Virus record (IMG/VR): IMGVR_UViG_3300046507_000747
Location: 1 to 64,000 of that record
From: a virus
DNA length: 64,000 nt
Direction: 5' to 3' (one strand)
The notes below the pieces were generated by a model. It saw only the letters and a program-made list of their open reading frames with translations. It made no database searches and was not told where the DNA came from. Made by a program: the position numbers and the translations under genes. Below are positions 30,377-38,252 of the stretch, piece by piece (position 1 is the first letter of the stretch; each line of letters begins with the position of its first letter).

Positions 30377-30646
30377 TTACGGTTTCCGGTGGTGGTTCGG
30401 GCAGACCTTGAGGTGGTCCAGGAGCCGGGCCAGGTACTCGGCCGGGTAGGCGGAGTTGCGCTTGCCGCCGCAGCAGGGCGTCTCGGCAACGGTGTGGATG
30501 CCGACGAAGCCGGTGCCGCTGGAGGTGAGGATCTCCAGGAACATGCGAACGCGGTCGACCTGCTCGCCGCAGTTCCCGCAGCCCTGAGGGATGATCGCGA
30601 CGGTGACGCTGTCGTCGTCCCAGTCGCGCAGGCGGCTGTCCTTCAT
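30377..30646 (-). CDS. Cys-rich zinc-finger-like protein, 89 aa
   Basis: ATG at 30646 in an ATGA overlap with the preceding 45-aa gene. The sequence contains IPQGCGNCGEQVD, ETPCCGGKRN and VCPNHH: two CxxC-like pairs and a terminal CxxHH, enough for one or two zinc ions. No family was recognised. The last bases, including the stop, are part of a 16-mer also found at 60505-60520. Confidence 0.6.
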   Translation of the reverse strand: MKDSRLRDWDDDSVTVAIIPQGCGNCGEQVDRVRMFLEILTSSGTGFVGIHTVAETPCCGGKRNSAYPAEYLARLLDHLKVCPNHHRKP

Positions 30647-30780
30647 CGGCGGCCCCCGCGCGACAGCTCGTACCAGCGCCAAAGCTGCGCGGTGCTGTAC
30701 TTCACGTGCCAGTCCGGCATGTCGTCGTGGAGGTAGGGCAATCTGAGCCGCCTGACCAGGAATGCGCGCAGGTAGCTCAT
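30643..30780 (-). CDS. Very small basic protein, 45 aa
   Basis: ATG at 30780 overlapping the upstream stop by one base (TGATG), and the stop overlaps the next ATG (ATGA). The protein MSYLRAFLVRRLRLPYLHDD continues to WHVKYSTAQLWRWYELSRGG. It is basic and aromatic, with no recognised family. The double coupling and good codon bias support a real gene. Confidence 0.6.
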   Translation of the reverse strand: MSYLRAFLVRRLRLPYLHDDMPDWHVKYSTAQLWRWYELSRGGRR

Positions 30781-31253
30781 CAGTGGGGGTGGTCTCCGCG
30801 CGCGGGCTCCTCGGAGGCGATGACGCCCTGGGTGCCGAGTTCGAGGATGTCGCGGGTGACCTCGTGGACCTTCTGGTCGTGGTCGAAGGCCTTCTTCGCG
30901 ACGCGCCCGGCGATCTGGATGTCGGGGATCTGGCGGCCGGTGAGGCCGCGCGCGAACCGGTCGTACTCGGCCTTCCAGCTGATGGTGATGGCGAACCCGA
31001 GCTGGTGGACTCGTTCCTTGGCCTCGCGCTCGAACTCCTCCTTGTCGAAGGCCTTGGCGGAGTAGCGGGTCAGCATGCTCTCGAAGAGGGCTTCCAGCTG
31101 GAGGATCTCGCTGTCGAGGATGTCGCCCTGGGCGGTCTCGCTGCGCTGGTGGACGCCGCCGTACTCGCGGTCGAGGAAGTCCGGGCCGGGGGCGGCAGCC
31201 GGGCTCTGGACGCCGGGCGGGAGGATGAGGCCGGACTGGTGGGGCGTGCTCAC
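30780..31253 (-). CDS. Hypothetical protein, 157 aa
   Basis: GTG 31253 in a GTGA overlap. A proline-rich start is followed by a helical charged domain containing ILQLEALFESMLTRYSAKAF and FEREAKERVHQLGFAITISW. The C-terminus is Glu/His-rich. No family was recognised. It is coupled to the MazG-like gene upstream. Confidence 0.65.
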   Translation of the reverse strand: MSTPHQSGLILPPGVQSPAAAPGPDFLDREYGGVHQRSETAQGDILDSEILQLEALFESMLTRYSAKAFDKEEFEREAKERVHQLGFAITISWKAEYDRFARGLTGRQIPDIQIAGRVAKKAFDHDQKVHEVTRDILELGTQGVIASEEPARGDHPH

Positions 31254-31906
31254 GAGGACTCCTTGGTTCCGTGGGAGGGGTGGTTGTCGAAGCCGAACGG
31301 CCGCAGGCGCACGACTCCCGGCGGGATGGACTCGTCGCAGACCACGGGGAACCCGAACAGATCGCCGGGGATCATCGGGCCGCCCAGGCGCCGCTCGGCC
31401 TCCCGGATGCGGAACCGGGACTTGAAGTCGTCCAGCGAGTCGGGGTGGACGGCGACCTCCTCGACAGGCTCCGTCTTCTTGACCGTCAGCTCTCCCCGGA
31501 GTCCGGGCTGGCCGGTGAGGGCGCAGCGGGTCTCACACGGGGAGACGACCTTGCAGGAGATGCACAGCCCGTTGTCTGCAGACGCAGCGTGCAGGTGCAG
31601 GGCGGCGCTGATGCGGGCCTGGGTGGCGGCGGCCTCCATGCGGATCTGCATGGCGTAGGTGGCGCCGTCCAGGAGTTCGTCGAGCAGGTCCTGGTGGGGG
31701 TCGCGGCCGTTGAAGGTCTGCAGGGGGCGGCCGTACCTCTGGATGCCCAGTGCCCGGCGCTCCATGATCTTGGCGGCCAGATTGTTGGCTCCGGCGCCAA
31801 GACGCGGGCTGGCCAGGATGTGTGCGATGAGAGCGTCCTGGACGTTCTCATCGCCCTCGGTGGGCAGGGGCTGGTCGCCGTCTCGCTGGCGGAGGTTCTC
31901 AGTCAT
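31250..31906 (-). CDS. MazG-like nucleotide pyrophosphohydrolase (tentative)
   Basis: A 218-aa protein from an ATG at 31906 in a TGATG overlap with the 27-aa gene. RRALGIQRYGRPLQTFNGRD followed by LLDELLDGATYAMQIRMEAA resembles the YG.PL...GRD...E..D...Y signature of phage MazG-like all-alpha hydrolases. Such enzymes would alter nucleotide or alarmone pools. A Cys cluster (CISCKVVSPCETRC) follows, which is not part of that family and may bind metal. Confidence 0.5.
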   Translation of the reverse strand: MTENLRQRDGDQPLPTEGDENVQDALIAHILASPRLGAGANNLAAKIMERRALGIQRYGRPLQTFNGRDPHQDLLDELLDGATYAMQIRMEAAATQARISAALHLHAASADNGLCISCKVVSPCETRCALTGQPGLRGELTVKKTEPVEEVAVHPDSLDDFKSRFRIREAERRLGGPMIPGDLFGFPVVCDESIPPGVVRLRPFGFDNHPSHGTKESS

Positions 31907-31989
31907 CAGTGGTTGTCCAGCCAGAAGAGGAAGGCGCAGAAGCCAAGCCAGGCGATCGTGCAGATCGTGCGGCGGGCGTTGTCGGACAC
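31906..31989 (-). CDS. 27-aa single-span membrane peptide
   Basis: GTG 31989 follows CAGGAGAACCC; the stop overlaps the next ATG (TGATG). The peptide starts VSDNARRTICTIAWLGFCAF and ends LFWLDNH, a short basic head, one hydrophobic span and a polar tail. Size and layout fit tiny phage membrane peptides (lysis, signalling or protease modulators), but nothing identifies which. Confidence 0.55.
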   Translation of the reverse strand: MSDNARRTICTIAWLGFCAFLFWLDNH

Positions 31990-32006
31990 GGGTTCTCCTG
32001 TGGTGG

Positions 32007-32999
32007 TCAGGCGGCGGCGACGAGGGCGTGGCAGGAGTTGCAGCGTTCGGCTTCGTCGACCACGACGGCTCCGGCGATGTGCTGGAGGGTGGCGCGCAGC
32101 TTCCGCTTGTCGGGGTCCTGCAGGATCTTGGGGGCGTTGGCGGTGTTGGCGATGGCCAGCGTCATGTCGAGCAGGGTGGGTTCGTTGTTGCGGGAGAGCG
32201 CGACGGTGATGTCGGCGAGCGGCCTGACGGGCATCTTGTGCTCGGCGGCGACGCGGTGCAGGCGGATGATGCGGTCGCCTGCGACGGAGGTGTTGGCCAG
32301 GCGCAGCAGGTGCTGGGCGTCGTTGTGCAGGCGGGCGTCGGCGCGCAGGGCCTCGGCGGCGAGGCGTTCGCCGACCTTGTCGACGGAGACTCCCCGTGAG
32401 TCGATCTTGAGGGAGGGGTCGGGGATCTCGATCACCGTGGTGGTGTCCTCGTGGAAGAGGATCGGCGCGACGATGGGGGCGAGGTTCTGCCTGCGGTTCT
32501 GGCGGAAACGCAGGCCGCCCTGGATGCCGTCCTCGACGTGGTGGGCGAGGACGTCCAGGTGCAGTTCGTCGGGGGTGATCCAGGCGTCCAGCACGGTGGA
32601 GGAGGCCGGGTAGAGCCGGTGGGCGATGCGGACGAACTCCTCGGCCTCCAAGCGGGGCTTGGTCGGCTTGCGGACGTCGGTGATGCCCCGGTCGTTGTAG
32701 GTGATCGTCACCTCGCCCTCCGCGTGGGTCATCCGCATGTTCATCACGAAGTGCCGTTCCTCGGCGGTGATGCGGCGGAAGTACGCGGTGGGGATTTGGT
32801 AGAAGGCGCAGAGCAGCTCGATGGCCTGTTCGTCCAGGGTGATCTCGTGGTCGCCGAGGAGGATGGAGGGCTCGTGCTTGGCCTCTCGGGGGAAGTCGAC
32901 CGAGGGGACGCAGGCGTCGGAGGTCCACTCGCGGTCGCGGTTCTTCCAGGCGAGATCGAGGTCGGCGAGGGTGGTGGTGGATGGCTCGCGGAGGTGCAT
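32007..32999 (-). CDS. Hypothetical phage protein, 330 aa
   Basis: The ATG at 32999 follows GAGGAGAACAGCCCGTC. The protein contains FYQIPTAYFRRITAEERHFV, VTITYNDRGITDVRKP and GLRFRQNRRQNLAPIVAP. A C-terminal CNSCHA sits in a mixed-fold sequence of the type seen in anonymous actinophage replication-region genes. It is possibly DUF932-like, but this is not certain. Two CCGCCAG leader elements precede it. Confidence 0.65.
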   Translation of the reverse strand: MHLREPSTTTLADLDLAWKNRDREWTSDACVPSVDFPREAKHEPSILLGDHEITLDEQAIELLCAFYQIPTAYFRRITAEERHFVMNMRMTHAEGEVTITYNDRGITDVRKPTKPRLEAEEFVRIAHRLYPASSTVLDAWITPDELHLDVLAHHVEDGIQGGLRFRQNRRQNLAPIVAPILFHEDTTTVIEIPDPSLKIDSRGVSVDKVGERLAAEALRADARLHNDAQHLLRLANTSVAGDRIIRLHRVAAEHKMPVRPLADITVALSRNNEPTLLDMTLAIANTANAPKILQDPDKRKLRATLQHIAGAVVVDEAERCNSCHALVAAA

Positions 33000-33062
33000 G
33001 ACGGGCTGTTCTCCTCTGGCGGAAGGAGTGGTGGTGGTTTCCGGCTGGCGGACCAGAGTTTT

Positions 33063-33710
33063 TTACATTTGTTGCTGGTTGCTTTGTGCCATGGCGAGCA
33101 GCACGGGATTTCTGCTGAGCGCCTGGGCGAAAGCCTGCCGGTTCTCTGGCGGGATGAACTCGACAGCGGTCTTCATGTACTCCATGAGGATTGCGCGCCA
33201 CTTCTTGTCGTCCAGCCCGCCCTCGACAGAAGCGTCGATCTTCTGCTTGAGGTCGATGGCCTTCATCAGGTCGGTGGCGCCGAGTTTGATTTCTCCTCGT
33301 TGAAGGGCGTCGAAGCCCTTCAGGACGACCATATCCAGGGCGGAGAGGTGGTCTGCGACACGGCCGCCAAATTTTTCTATCTCGTCGCCGAGTGCCTCGG
33401 TGCGGCGTTCGAGGATGGCGGCCTCGGCGCGAGCACCCAAGGGGAGGTGGCGGTCGGTGTGGCTGCGCAGGGCCTTCTCGGTGGGGTGGCCGAGGGGGCC
33501 TTCCTCCATGTCCTTGAGCCAGGCGAGGATGGTGGGCCGGGTGTAGCCCTCCAGGATCCATGCCTCGATCTGGGCGCGGTGGGGGGACTGGCAGACGCGG
33601 CAGCGGAGGCCGGTCTTGGCGGGCACGGTGCGGTTGCCGACGCGCACCATGACCATGCTGACCGGGCCGGAGGTGTCGGGGTCGAGGACCTCGGGCAGGT
33701 TGTCGCTCAC
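33063..33710 (-). CDS. Candidate terminase small subunit or helix-turn-helix protein
   Basis: A 215-aa protein, GTG 33710 in a GTGA overlap. The N-terminal LRCRVCQSPHRAQIEAWILE...TRPTILAWLKD...KALRSHTDRHLP pattern (C..C, helix-turn-helix, final RH..RH) is typical of actinophage DNA-binding proteins. Some of these are annotated as terminase small subunits. A helical C-terminal oligomerisation-like region follows. It lies 4 kb before the large subunit. The alternative is a transcription factor. Confidence 0.5.
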   Translation of the reverse strand: MSDNLPEVLDPDTSGPVSMVMVRVGNRTVPAKTGLRCRVCQSPHRAQIEAWILEGYTRPTILAWLKDMEEGPLGHPTEKALRSHTDRHLPLGARAEAAILERRTEALGDEIEKFGGRVADHLSALDMVVLKGFDALQRGEIKLGATDLMKAIDLKQKIDASVEGGLDDKKWRAILMEYMKTAVEFIPPENRQAFAQALSRNPVLLAMAQSNQQQM

Positions 33711-34000
33711 TCTTCGGCCTTCAGCGGGACTCTGTGCTGCGGCCGGGCGACGCCTTCGGCGGCGTTGAGGTGCGGGTGCTGGCGGTTGATGGCCCGGTGG
33801 AAGGAGCCCTTGCGGACGGCTCCGTCGGGGGTGCCGCCGGGCACGAAGACCTCGCGCTTGAGGCGGTTCTGCAGCATGTACTCGGTGAGGATCAGCGCCT
33901 TGGCCTCGGGGTCTGGGTTGTCCAGGAAGGACTGGCGCAGGATCGCGTTGGCCTGGGCTTCGAGGTCGGCATCGACGCCGTTACGGATGCGGTCGCTCAT
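33707..34000 (-). CDS. Hypothetical protein, 97 aa
   Basis: ATG 34000 in an ATGA-type overlap with the sigma-like gene, and its stop overlaps the next start. An N-terminal helix DADLEAQANAILRQSFLDN is followed by a basic, His-rich tail. No family was recognised. It is translationally coupled on both sides to DNA-binding proteins. Confidence 0.6.
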   Translation of the reverse strand: MSDRIRNGVDADLEAQANAILRQSFLDNPDPEAKALILTEYMLQNRLKREVFVPGGTPDGAVRKGSFHRAINRQHPHLNAAEGVARPQHRVPLKAEE

Positions 34001-34389
34001 GCTGCCACGACCTCCAGCCCCTCGTCGGCGCTGCCGTTGCCGGGGATGACGCCTGCCTTGATCAGCTCGTTGAGGCGGACGAGTCCCTGGGTGGCGTAGG
34101 AGGCGACGGGGTTGTCCTCGGAGACGCCCATGAGGCGGGCGACTTCCCGCTCGGGCCGGTTCTCAATGAGAAACAGCTGAATTGCCTCGCGCTGGCGAGG
34201 AGAAAGCAGGTGCTTTCCGTTTTCGCCGCGCCTTTCGACGGCGTTCTTGTAGAGGTGGACGATGTCGTGGATGCAGTACTCGGTACCGTCCGGGCCAGTT
34301 ATCGTGTCCATACCCTCCGTTTCATAGAGGGTGTTCCACGCCTGGAGATGCCGGAACAGTTCCCGGAGCACGCGCACGTCAATGGTCAT
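33997..34389 (-). CDS. Sigma-region-4-like helix-turn-helix protein
   Basis: A 130-aa protein; ATG 34389 follows AAAGGAACCCGCCTGC. Residues about 63-115 (LLSPRQREAIQLFLIENRPE, REVARLMGVSEDN, LVRLNELI) match the sigma-70 region 4 helix-turn-helix. There is no region 2, so it cannot be a full sigma factor; it may redirect or inhibit the host polymerase, as small phage sigma-like proteins do. The leader holds a hairpin and a Lac-like AT-rich stretch around 34460-34500. Confidence 0.7.
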   Translation of the reverse strand: MTIDVRVLRELFRHLQAWNTLYETEGMDTITGPDGTEYCIHDIVHLYKNAVERRGENGKHLLSPRQREAIQLFLIENRPEREVARLMGVSEDNPVASYATQGLVRLNELIKAGVIPGNGSADEGLEVVAA

Positions 34390-34499
34390 GCAGGCGGGTT
34401 CCTTTACTGACGCGTGGCGGTCGCGCCTTCCCGGATGTGCATGTGGCGGCAGCACATCTGGAATTCTGTGTCAGCATAAGCAGGCCCCCGCCCGCAACT

Positions 34500-34524
34500 C
34501 CAACTTTTCGTCGATCGAAGTTGG
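34500..34524. repeat. Inverted repeat between two minus-strand genes
   Basis: CCAACTT and AAGTTGG bracket an 11-base centre. It lies just past the stop at 34539 and before the promoter region of the sigma-like gene; it is either a weak terminator or an operator. Confidence 0.45.
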
Positions 34525-34538
34525 ACCACAGACAGGAC

Positions 34539-35267
34539 TCAGGCCGTCAGGGAGTCCTTCAACCTCTGGCCGAGCAGCTCCATGCCGTCGACCAGGTGCT
34601 CGGCGGCACGGGAAAGCTCGGCCTGGAAGATGCCGAAGTAGCGGTGGTCGGCGGAATGCAGGCGGCCTCGCTGGGTGCGCTCCTCGACGGTGACGCGGCC
34701 GGTCGGCGCGACGAACCCTTCGGCCATGGCCTCCTCCCAGCGGGCGCGGGCGAGCATGGCGGGCATGCGCTTCCAGTTGTCGACCTTCAGGCGCCATTCC
34801 AGCAGGCCCATGGTGATGGAGAGCATGAAGCCCTCCTTCTCCCTGTCGGTGAGCTTGGAGTAGTCCTCGATGTAGGCGCCGGACGGGAGTCGCTTCCACA
34901 CTGGCCAGCCGAAGATGTCGGTCTCGATCTCCCCGGTGCTCTCGTTCACGACCGGCTCGCGGGCGATGCCCCAGATGTCGTTGAGGATCAGGAAGATGCC
35001 GGGGAACTCACGGTGGATGATGCCGTCGGCCAGCTCGGCCAGGCCACGGACGGAGGCGCCGTCCTCTTCGAGCCAGTCGTGGCGCATCCGTGCGGTGCGG
35101 GAGTAGTTCGGCCGGGTGAAGTCCCGGGCGCGGTCGGGGTCGATGTCCGGGGTGAGCGGCTCGTCGGCCTCGTGGGCGAGTCCGTTGATGACACGGTTGG
35201 CCTGCTTGACGGCCTGCGTGTCGCTGAGGAACTGGGCGAACTCGGCGACGTCCTCAGCGCTGTTCAC
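34539..35267 (-). CDS. Hypothetical protein, 242 aa
   Basis: GTG 35267 in a GTGA overlap with the resolvase gene. It is a soluble helical protein with RMRHDWLEEDGASVRGLAEL, FLILNDIWGIAREP and GFMLSITMGLLEWRLKVDNW. No catalytic motif was recognised, and it is probably a conserved phage protein. Its coupling to the RuvC-like gene suggests a role in recombination or packaging. Confidence 0.65.
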   Translation of the reverse strand: MNSAEDVAEFAQFLSDTQAVKQANRVINGLAHEADEPLTPDIDPDRARDFTRPNYSRTARMRHDWLEEDGASVRGLAELADGIIHREFPGIFLILNDIWGIAREPVVNESTGEIETDIFGWPVWKRLPSGAYIEDYSKLTDREKEGFMLSITMGLLEWRLKVDNWKRMPAMLARARWEEAMAEGFVAPTGRVTVEERTQRGRLHSADHRYFGIFQAELSRAAEHLVDGMELLGQRLKDSLTA

Positions 35268-35908
35268 GCGGCGGCCTCCAGCTCTACGGCGGCCTCCTGG
35301 GCCTGGCGGTGCTTCTCGTCGAGGAGCCAGGCCAGGGCGAGCATGCAGGCGTCGCGGACGTGCTCGTTCCAGGGCATGAGCTTGCCGCTGGCCTCGGGCG
35401 GGGTGATGTACGCCTCGACGGCTTCCTTGACGTGGGCCTTGGTGACGGGGTTCTGGCTGCTCCCGGCCCGGCCGACGATGAGCTTCTTGGCGTGGCGGTT
35501 GTCGACCATGACGGCCTTGCCGTCGGTGGCGCGGTGCACCTCGCGTCCGGCCAGGATGATGGACTCGGTGCGCTTGCCGTGGACCGGGGGCCGCTCGTAG
35601 ATGATGTTGTCGACCATGGAGGCGTAGCCCTTGCGGTGGTAGGCGATGCCCGCGTGGATGTCCTCGGCGCGGGCGTAGTTGCCTTCCCAGCTCTGCTGGT
35701 CGGTGGCCGAGGTGGAGGGGCGGATCATGCCGGTGGCCAGCAGGGTGATGCCTTCGCCCCAGGAGCGGAGCAGGACCATACCGGTGTTGTTCAGGGACTG
35801 GTCGAAGGCCTGCACCGTGGCGACGGCGAAGTCGCTGAAGACGGGCGGGCGGAAGGCGTTGCGGCGGGCGAGGCGCTCGACGGCGGGTATGGCGAGCTGG
35901 TTCTTCAC
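35264..35908 (-). CDS. ruvC: RuvC-like Holliday junction resolvase
   Basis: A 214-aa protein; GTG 35908 lies downstream of GGAGACCCCT. The RNase H-like motifs are in order: first Asp in VQAFDQSLNNTGMVLL, Glu in NIIYERPPV, Lys-rich helix VTKAHVKEAV, and Asp in VRDACMLALAWL. This is the RuvC catalytic set. The enzyme would cut branched DNA made by the phage RecA pathway. Endonuclease VII at 12.2 kb offers a second, unrelated resolvase. Confidence 0.78.
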   Translation of the reverse strand: MKNQLAIPAVERLARRNAFRPPVFSDFAVATVQAFDQSLNNTGMVLLRSWGEGITLLATGMIRPSTSATDQQSWEGNYARAEDIHAGIAYHRKGYASMVDNIIYERPPVHGKRTESIILAGREVHRATDGKAVMVDNRHAKKLIVGRAGSSQNPVTKAHVKEAVEAYITPPEASGKLMPWNEHVRDACMLALAWLLDEKHRQAQEAAVELEAAA

Positions 35909-35943
35909 AGGGGTCTCCGATGGCGGTCAGAGGAGGCGGAGGC

Positions 35944-36783
35944 TCAGGCGGCGAGCCCGGTCTTGACGGTGCAGCGGGTGGCGGGGCACTTGCGGGCCTT
36001 GGCGCCGCCGGGGCAGCAGGCGACGGGCGGCGGGGTCCCGGCGTCTACGTGGGCGAGGACGGTGCGGTACTTCGCCTCCAGGCGGGCGATGTACAGGTCG
36101 TCGCGGGGGATGGTGAACTCGCGCATCACCCAGCCCTCGCTCATGGCGAGGAAGAGGATGAGCGCCTTCTGCTTGCCGGTGCAGGCCATGTACTCCTGGG
36201 CTTGGCCGTAGTACTTCGGCCACTTGATCTTGAAGGCGTCGAGGTCGTTGTTGTCGATGTGCCTGATCACCGGCGGGGCGCAGGTCTTGAGGTCGAAGAT
36301 GCCGTCGCCGGGCTCGCACCAGCCAGGGATGTCGAGCAGGCCGTCCATGTGGCCGCGTCGGCGGAGGCGGTCGTCGCGGACGCCCCACTCGTCGCACTTG
36401 CCGTTGCCCTTGCCGTGGGGCTTGCCGCAGCACACGCAGGTGCCCTTCGGGGGGACGAGCAGGCCGAGCTTGATCATGACGGTCTGGACGACCTCGTGCA
36501 TGACGGTGCCCATGAGGACGCTCATCCGGGGTCCGTAGTCGAACTCCGGCTCGTCCCACTTGTCCGGCTGGGCGAGGTAGTAGTACAGCTGGCGCTCGTC
36601 CATGGTCGGGTGGGTCGAGGGGTGGAACCAGCCGTCCGGCTCGCGCTTGGCGGCGTACGAGCGCAGGCGCACGACGAAGTTGGTGGGGAAGGCGCACTGC
36701 TGGATGGCGTTCTCGATGAGCGGGATGAGCACCAGGTCGCTGCCGATGGAGCCGACCCGGCGGAAGGAGGGGGTGAACGTCAC
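35944..36783 (-). CDS. Cas4/RecB-family PD-(D/E)XK nuclease with Cys cluster
   Basis: A 279-aa protein, GTG 36783 in a GTGA overlap. MGTVMHEVVQTVM (His-containing motif I), RRGHMDGLLDIPG (motif II Asp), GIFDLKTCAP (D-x-K) and YYGQAQEYMA (motif IV helix) follow the Cas4-like order. Extra Cys occur in CVCCGKPHGKG and near the C-terminus in CCPGGAKARKCPATRC, which may ligate an iron-sulfur cluster or zinc. Actinophage members act as exonucleases in recombination; it is not evidence for CRISPR, as no array or Cas1 is present. Confidence 0.8.
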   Translation of the reverse strand: MTFTPSFRRVGSIGSDLVLIPLIENAIQQCAFPTNFVVRLRSYAAKREPDGWFHPSTHPTMDERQLYYYLAQPDKWDEPEFDYGPRMSVLMGTVMHEVVQTVMIKLGLLVPPKGTCVCCGKPHGKGNGKCDEWGVRDDRLRRRGHMDGLLDIPGWCEPGDGIFDLKTCAPPVIRHIDNNDLDAFKIKWPKYYGQAQEYMACTGKQKALILFLAMSEGWVMREFTIPRDDLYIARLEAKYRTVLAHVDAGTPPPVACCPGGAKARKCPATRCTVKTGLAA

Positions 36784-37190
36784 GTGGTCGGCCCTGTCTT
36801 CGTCTTCTCCGGGTACAGCTCGACTACCTTGAGGGCTTTCGTCAGCATGGAGGCGGCTTGCAGCACCGTGAGTTCGTCAGTGCCCTTCGGCAGTCGCTCT
36901 CGGGCCAGTTCCAGGGCCAGCTCCTCGCGTGTCTTGGGCTTGGTCTCGGCCTTGTCGCTGCGGATCCAGGAGATCCAGTTCCAGGTGTAGACGCCGAACT
37001 TGACGGCGGCGACGGCGAGGAAGCCCCACTGGAGGGTGGCGAGCGAGTACGCGATCCAGACGGCCTGGGTGAACATCGCCCACAGCCAGCCCTTGGCGTT
37101 CTTCTTGCCGACGGCGCGCAGGGCGACCAGGCCGACCACGTCGAGGCTGGCGAGGATGTAGTTCCAGTCGTCTGCCATGTCAAGGTGCAT
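36780..37190 (-). CDS. Small PnuC-like membrane protein, 136 aa
   Basis: The ATG at 37190 follows GTGAGACCTCATC. Three hydrophobic segments (YILASLDVVGLVALRAVG, WLWAMFTQAVWIAYSLATL, FLAVAAVKFGVYTWNWISW) have the GW...W.IY and YTWNW features of PnuC vitamin transporters, but only half the usual length. A cytoplasmic charged tail with ELALELARERLP follows. It may be a truncated transporter or a membrane regulator. Confidence 0.55.
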   Translation of the reverse strand: MHLDMADDWNYILASLDVVGLVALRAVGKKNAKGWLWAMFTQAVWIAYSLATLQWGFLAVAAVKFGVYTWNWISWIRSDKAETKPKTREELALELARERLPKGTDELTVLQAASMLTKALKVVELYPEKTKTGPTT

Positions 37191-37204
37191 GATGAGGTCT
37201 CACT

Positions 37205-37660
37205 TCACTGATCAGCGTTGATGAGGTTGCGCGCGAGTTCTACGAGGACCGGGATGCAGCGCGGGCCCTGTTCGATGAGCGCCTGCAGGATGGGCTTGGC
37301 CTTGTGCCAGTTCTCGGCGGCGTCGCGCATCTCAGCGAAGTCCAGGAGGTCACAGACGGCCAGGTCGGCGTGGACTTCCAGGGAGGCGTTGTTGTAGAAG
37401 CGGAGTGCGAGCATGGGCAGTTCGCCGCTGGCTTGCTCTCCGGCCTTCTCCCACATGGCGCGGGTGATGCTGATGGACTTGGCCAGGGTGGACTTGCCGT
37501 CGACCGCGAAGGCGAAGGTGCACGTCGTCCGGTCATGCTTGGCGTCCATCTGGTCGCGCCACTGGTTGCCGCTCCCCCGGGTCTGGCGCATGCCCAGCAC
37601 CTCGGCCAGCCGTTCCTCGTGCGCGTCGCCCATGCGCTTGTTGAGGCCCTTGTCGGTCAC
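37205..37660 (-). CDS. PD-(D/E)XK-type nuclease
   Basis: A 151-aa protein; GTG 37660 in a GTGA overlap, and a longer in-frame start is rejected because it lies in the upstream gene. GDAHEERLAEVLGMRQTRGS (Glu helix and Gly-Ser turn), DQMDAKHDR (Asp) and FAFAVDGKST (D-x-K) follow the order of Hjc/VRR-Nuc-like endonucleases. The usual central E-x-K is D-G-K. It may act as a resolvase or nick-processing enzyme. Confidence 0.6.
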   Translation of the reverse strand: MTDKGLNKRMGDAHEERLAEVLGMRQTRGSGNQWRDQMDAKHDRTTCTFAFAVDGKSTLAKSISITRAMWEKAGEQASGELPMLALRFYNNASLEVHADLAVCDLLDFAEMRDAAENWHKAKPILQALIEQGPRCIPVLVELARNLINADQ

Positions 37661-37842
37661 GGCTTGACCCCCGCGAACCGACGGCGCAGGCGCCAGGCCG
37701 AGAAGCCGTTGACCGGCTTCCAGCGGTATCCGTCGGCGGTGCGGTAGACGCGCCTCCAGAAGGCTCCGCATCCGGCGCAGCGGGTGATGAGGGTTGCGCA
37801 GGGCTCCGGCGGGGGGAGGTGGTCGCAGGAGTGCCAGGTCAT
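37657..37842 (-). CDS. Small zinc-ribbon-like protein, 61 aa
   Basis: ATG 37842 in an ATGA overlap, stop overlapping the next GTG. MTWHSCDHLPPPEPCATLIT and RCAGCGAFWRRVY provide C..H and CxxC for one zinc, and the C-terminus is strongly basic (AWRLRRRFAGVKP). Nucleic-acid contact is plausible. No family was recognised. Confidence 0.62.
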   Translation of the reverse strand: MTWHSCDHLPPPEPCATLITRCAGCGAFWRRVYRTADGYRWKPVNGFSAWRLRRRFAGVKP

Positions 37843-38252
37843 TCGGCGTGGCCCTTCCGGACGCAGACGAGCTTGGCGGGCTGGGGCCAGTGCCAGACCA
37901 CGGTCATGTCCGGGATCGGCTGGTTGTGGCAGGCGCAGCGGATCGGCTCGTCGCTCTCGATGTAGATCATCTTCTCCGGCGGGTTGTCCGGGTCGACGGG
38001 CAGCGCTTTGGCCGGGCCGTACCGGCGGACGAGGTGGCTGGCGGTGATGCCCATGAAGGCGCCCAGGACGATGGCGGTCAGGGCGGCCATGATGCCGAGC
38101 TTGTAGTGGATGTCCTGGGAGATCTGGTTGAGGTCGACCTGCTGGCCGACCACGTACCAGGCGTAGGCGATGACGAGGGCGCACAGGCTCATGACGGCGT
38201 AGAAGAACCAGGGCTCTCCAGCGATGGCCCATGCGCGCTTGAGGCGGTTCAT
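37839..38252 (-). CDS. Two-span membrane protein, 137 aa
   Basis: ATG 38252 in an ATGA overlap with the RecA gene. Hydrophobic segments WFFYAVMSLCALVIAYAWYV and LGIMAALTAIVLGAFMGITA lie in the first 75 residues. A polar domain with RCACHNQPIPDMTVVWHWPQ follows, whose Cys/His may bind metal. No family was recognised, and its position within replication genes is odd for a membrane protein. Confidence 0.62.
   Translation of the reverse strand: MNRLKRAWAIAGEPWFFYAVMSLCALVIAYAWYVVGQQVDLNQISQDIHYKLGIMAALTAIVLGAFMGITASHLVRRYGPAKALPVDPDNPPEKMIYIESDEPIRCACHNQPIPDMTVVWHWPQPAKLVCVRKGHAE

Noticed and set aside
35944-36783. CRISPR-associated Cas4
   Set aside because: The protein is Cas4-like in fold, but there is no repeat array and no Cas1/Cas2; phage recombination nuclease is the better reading.
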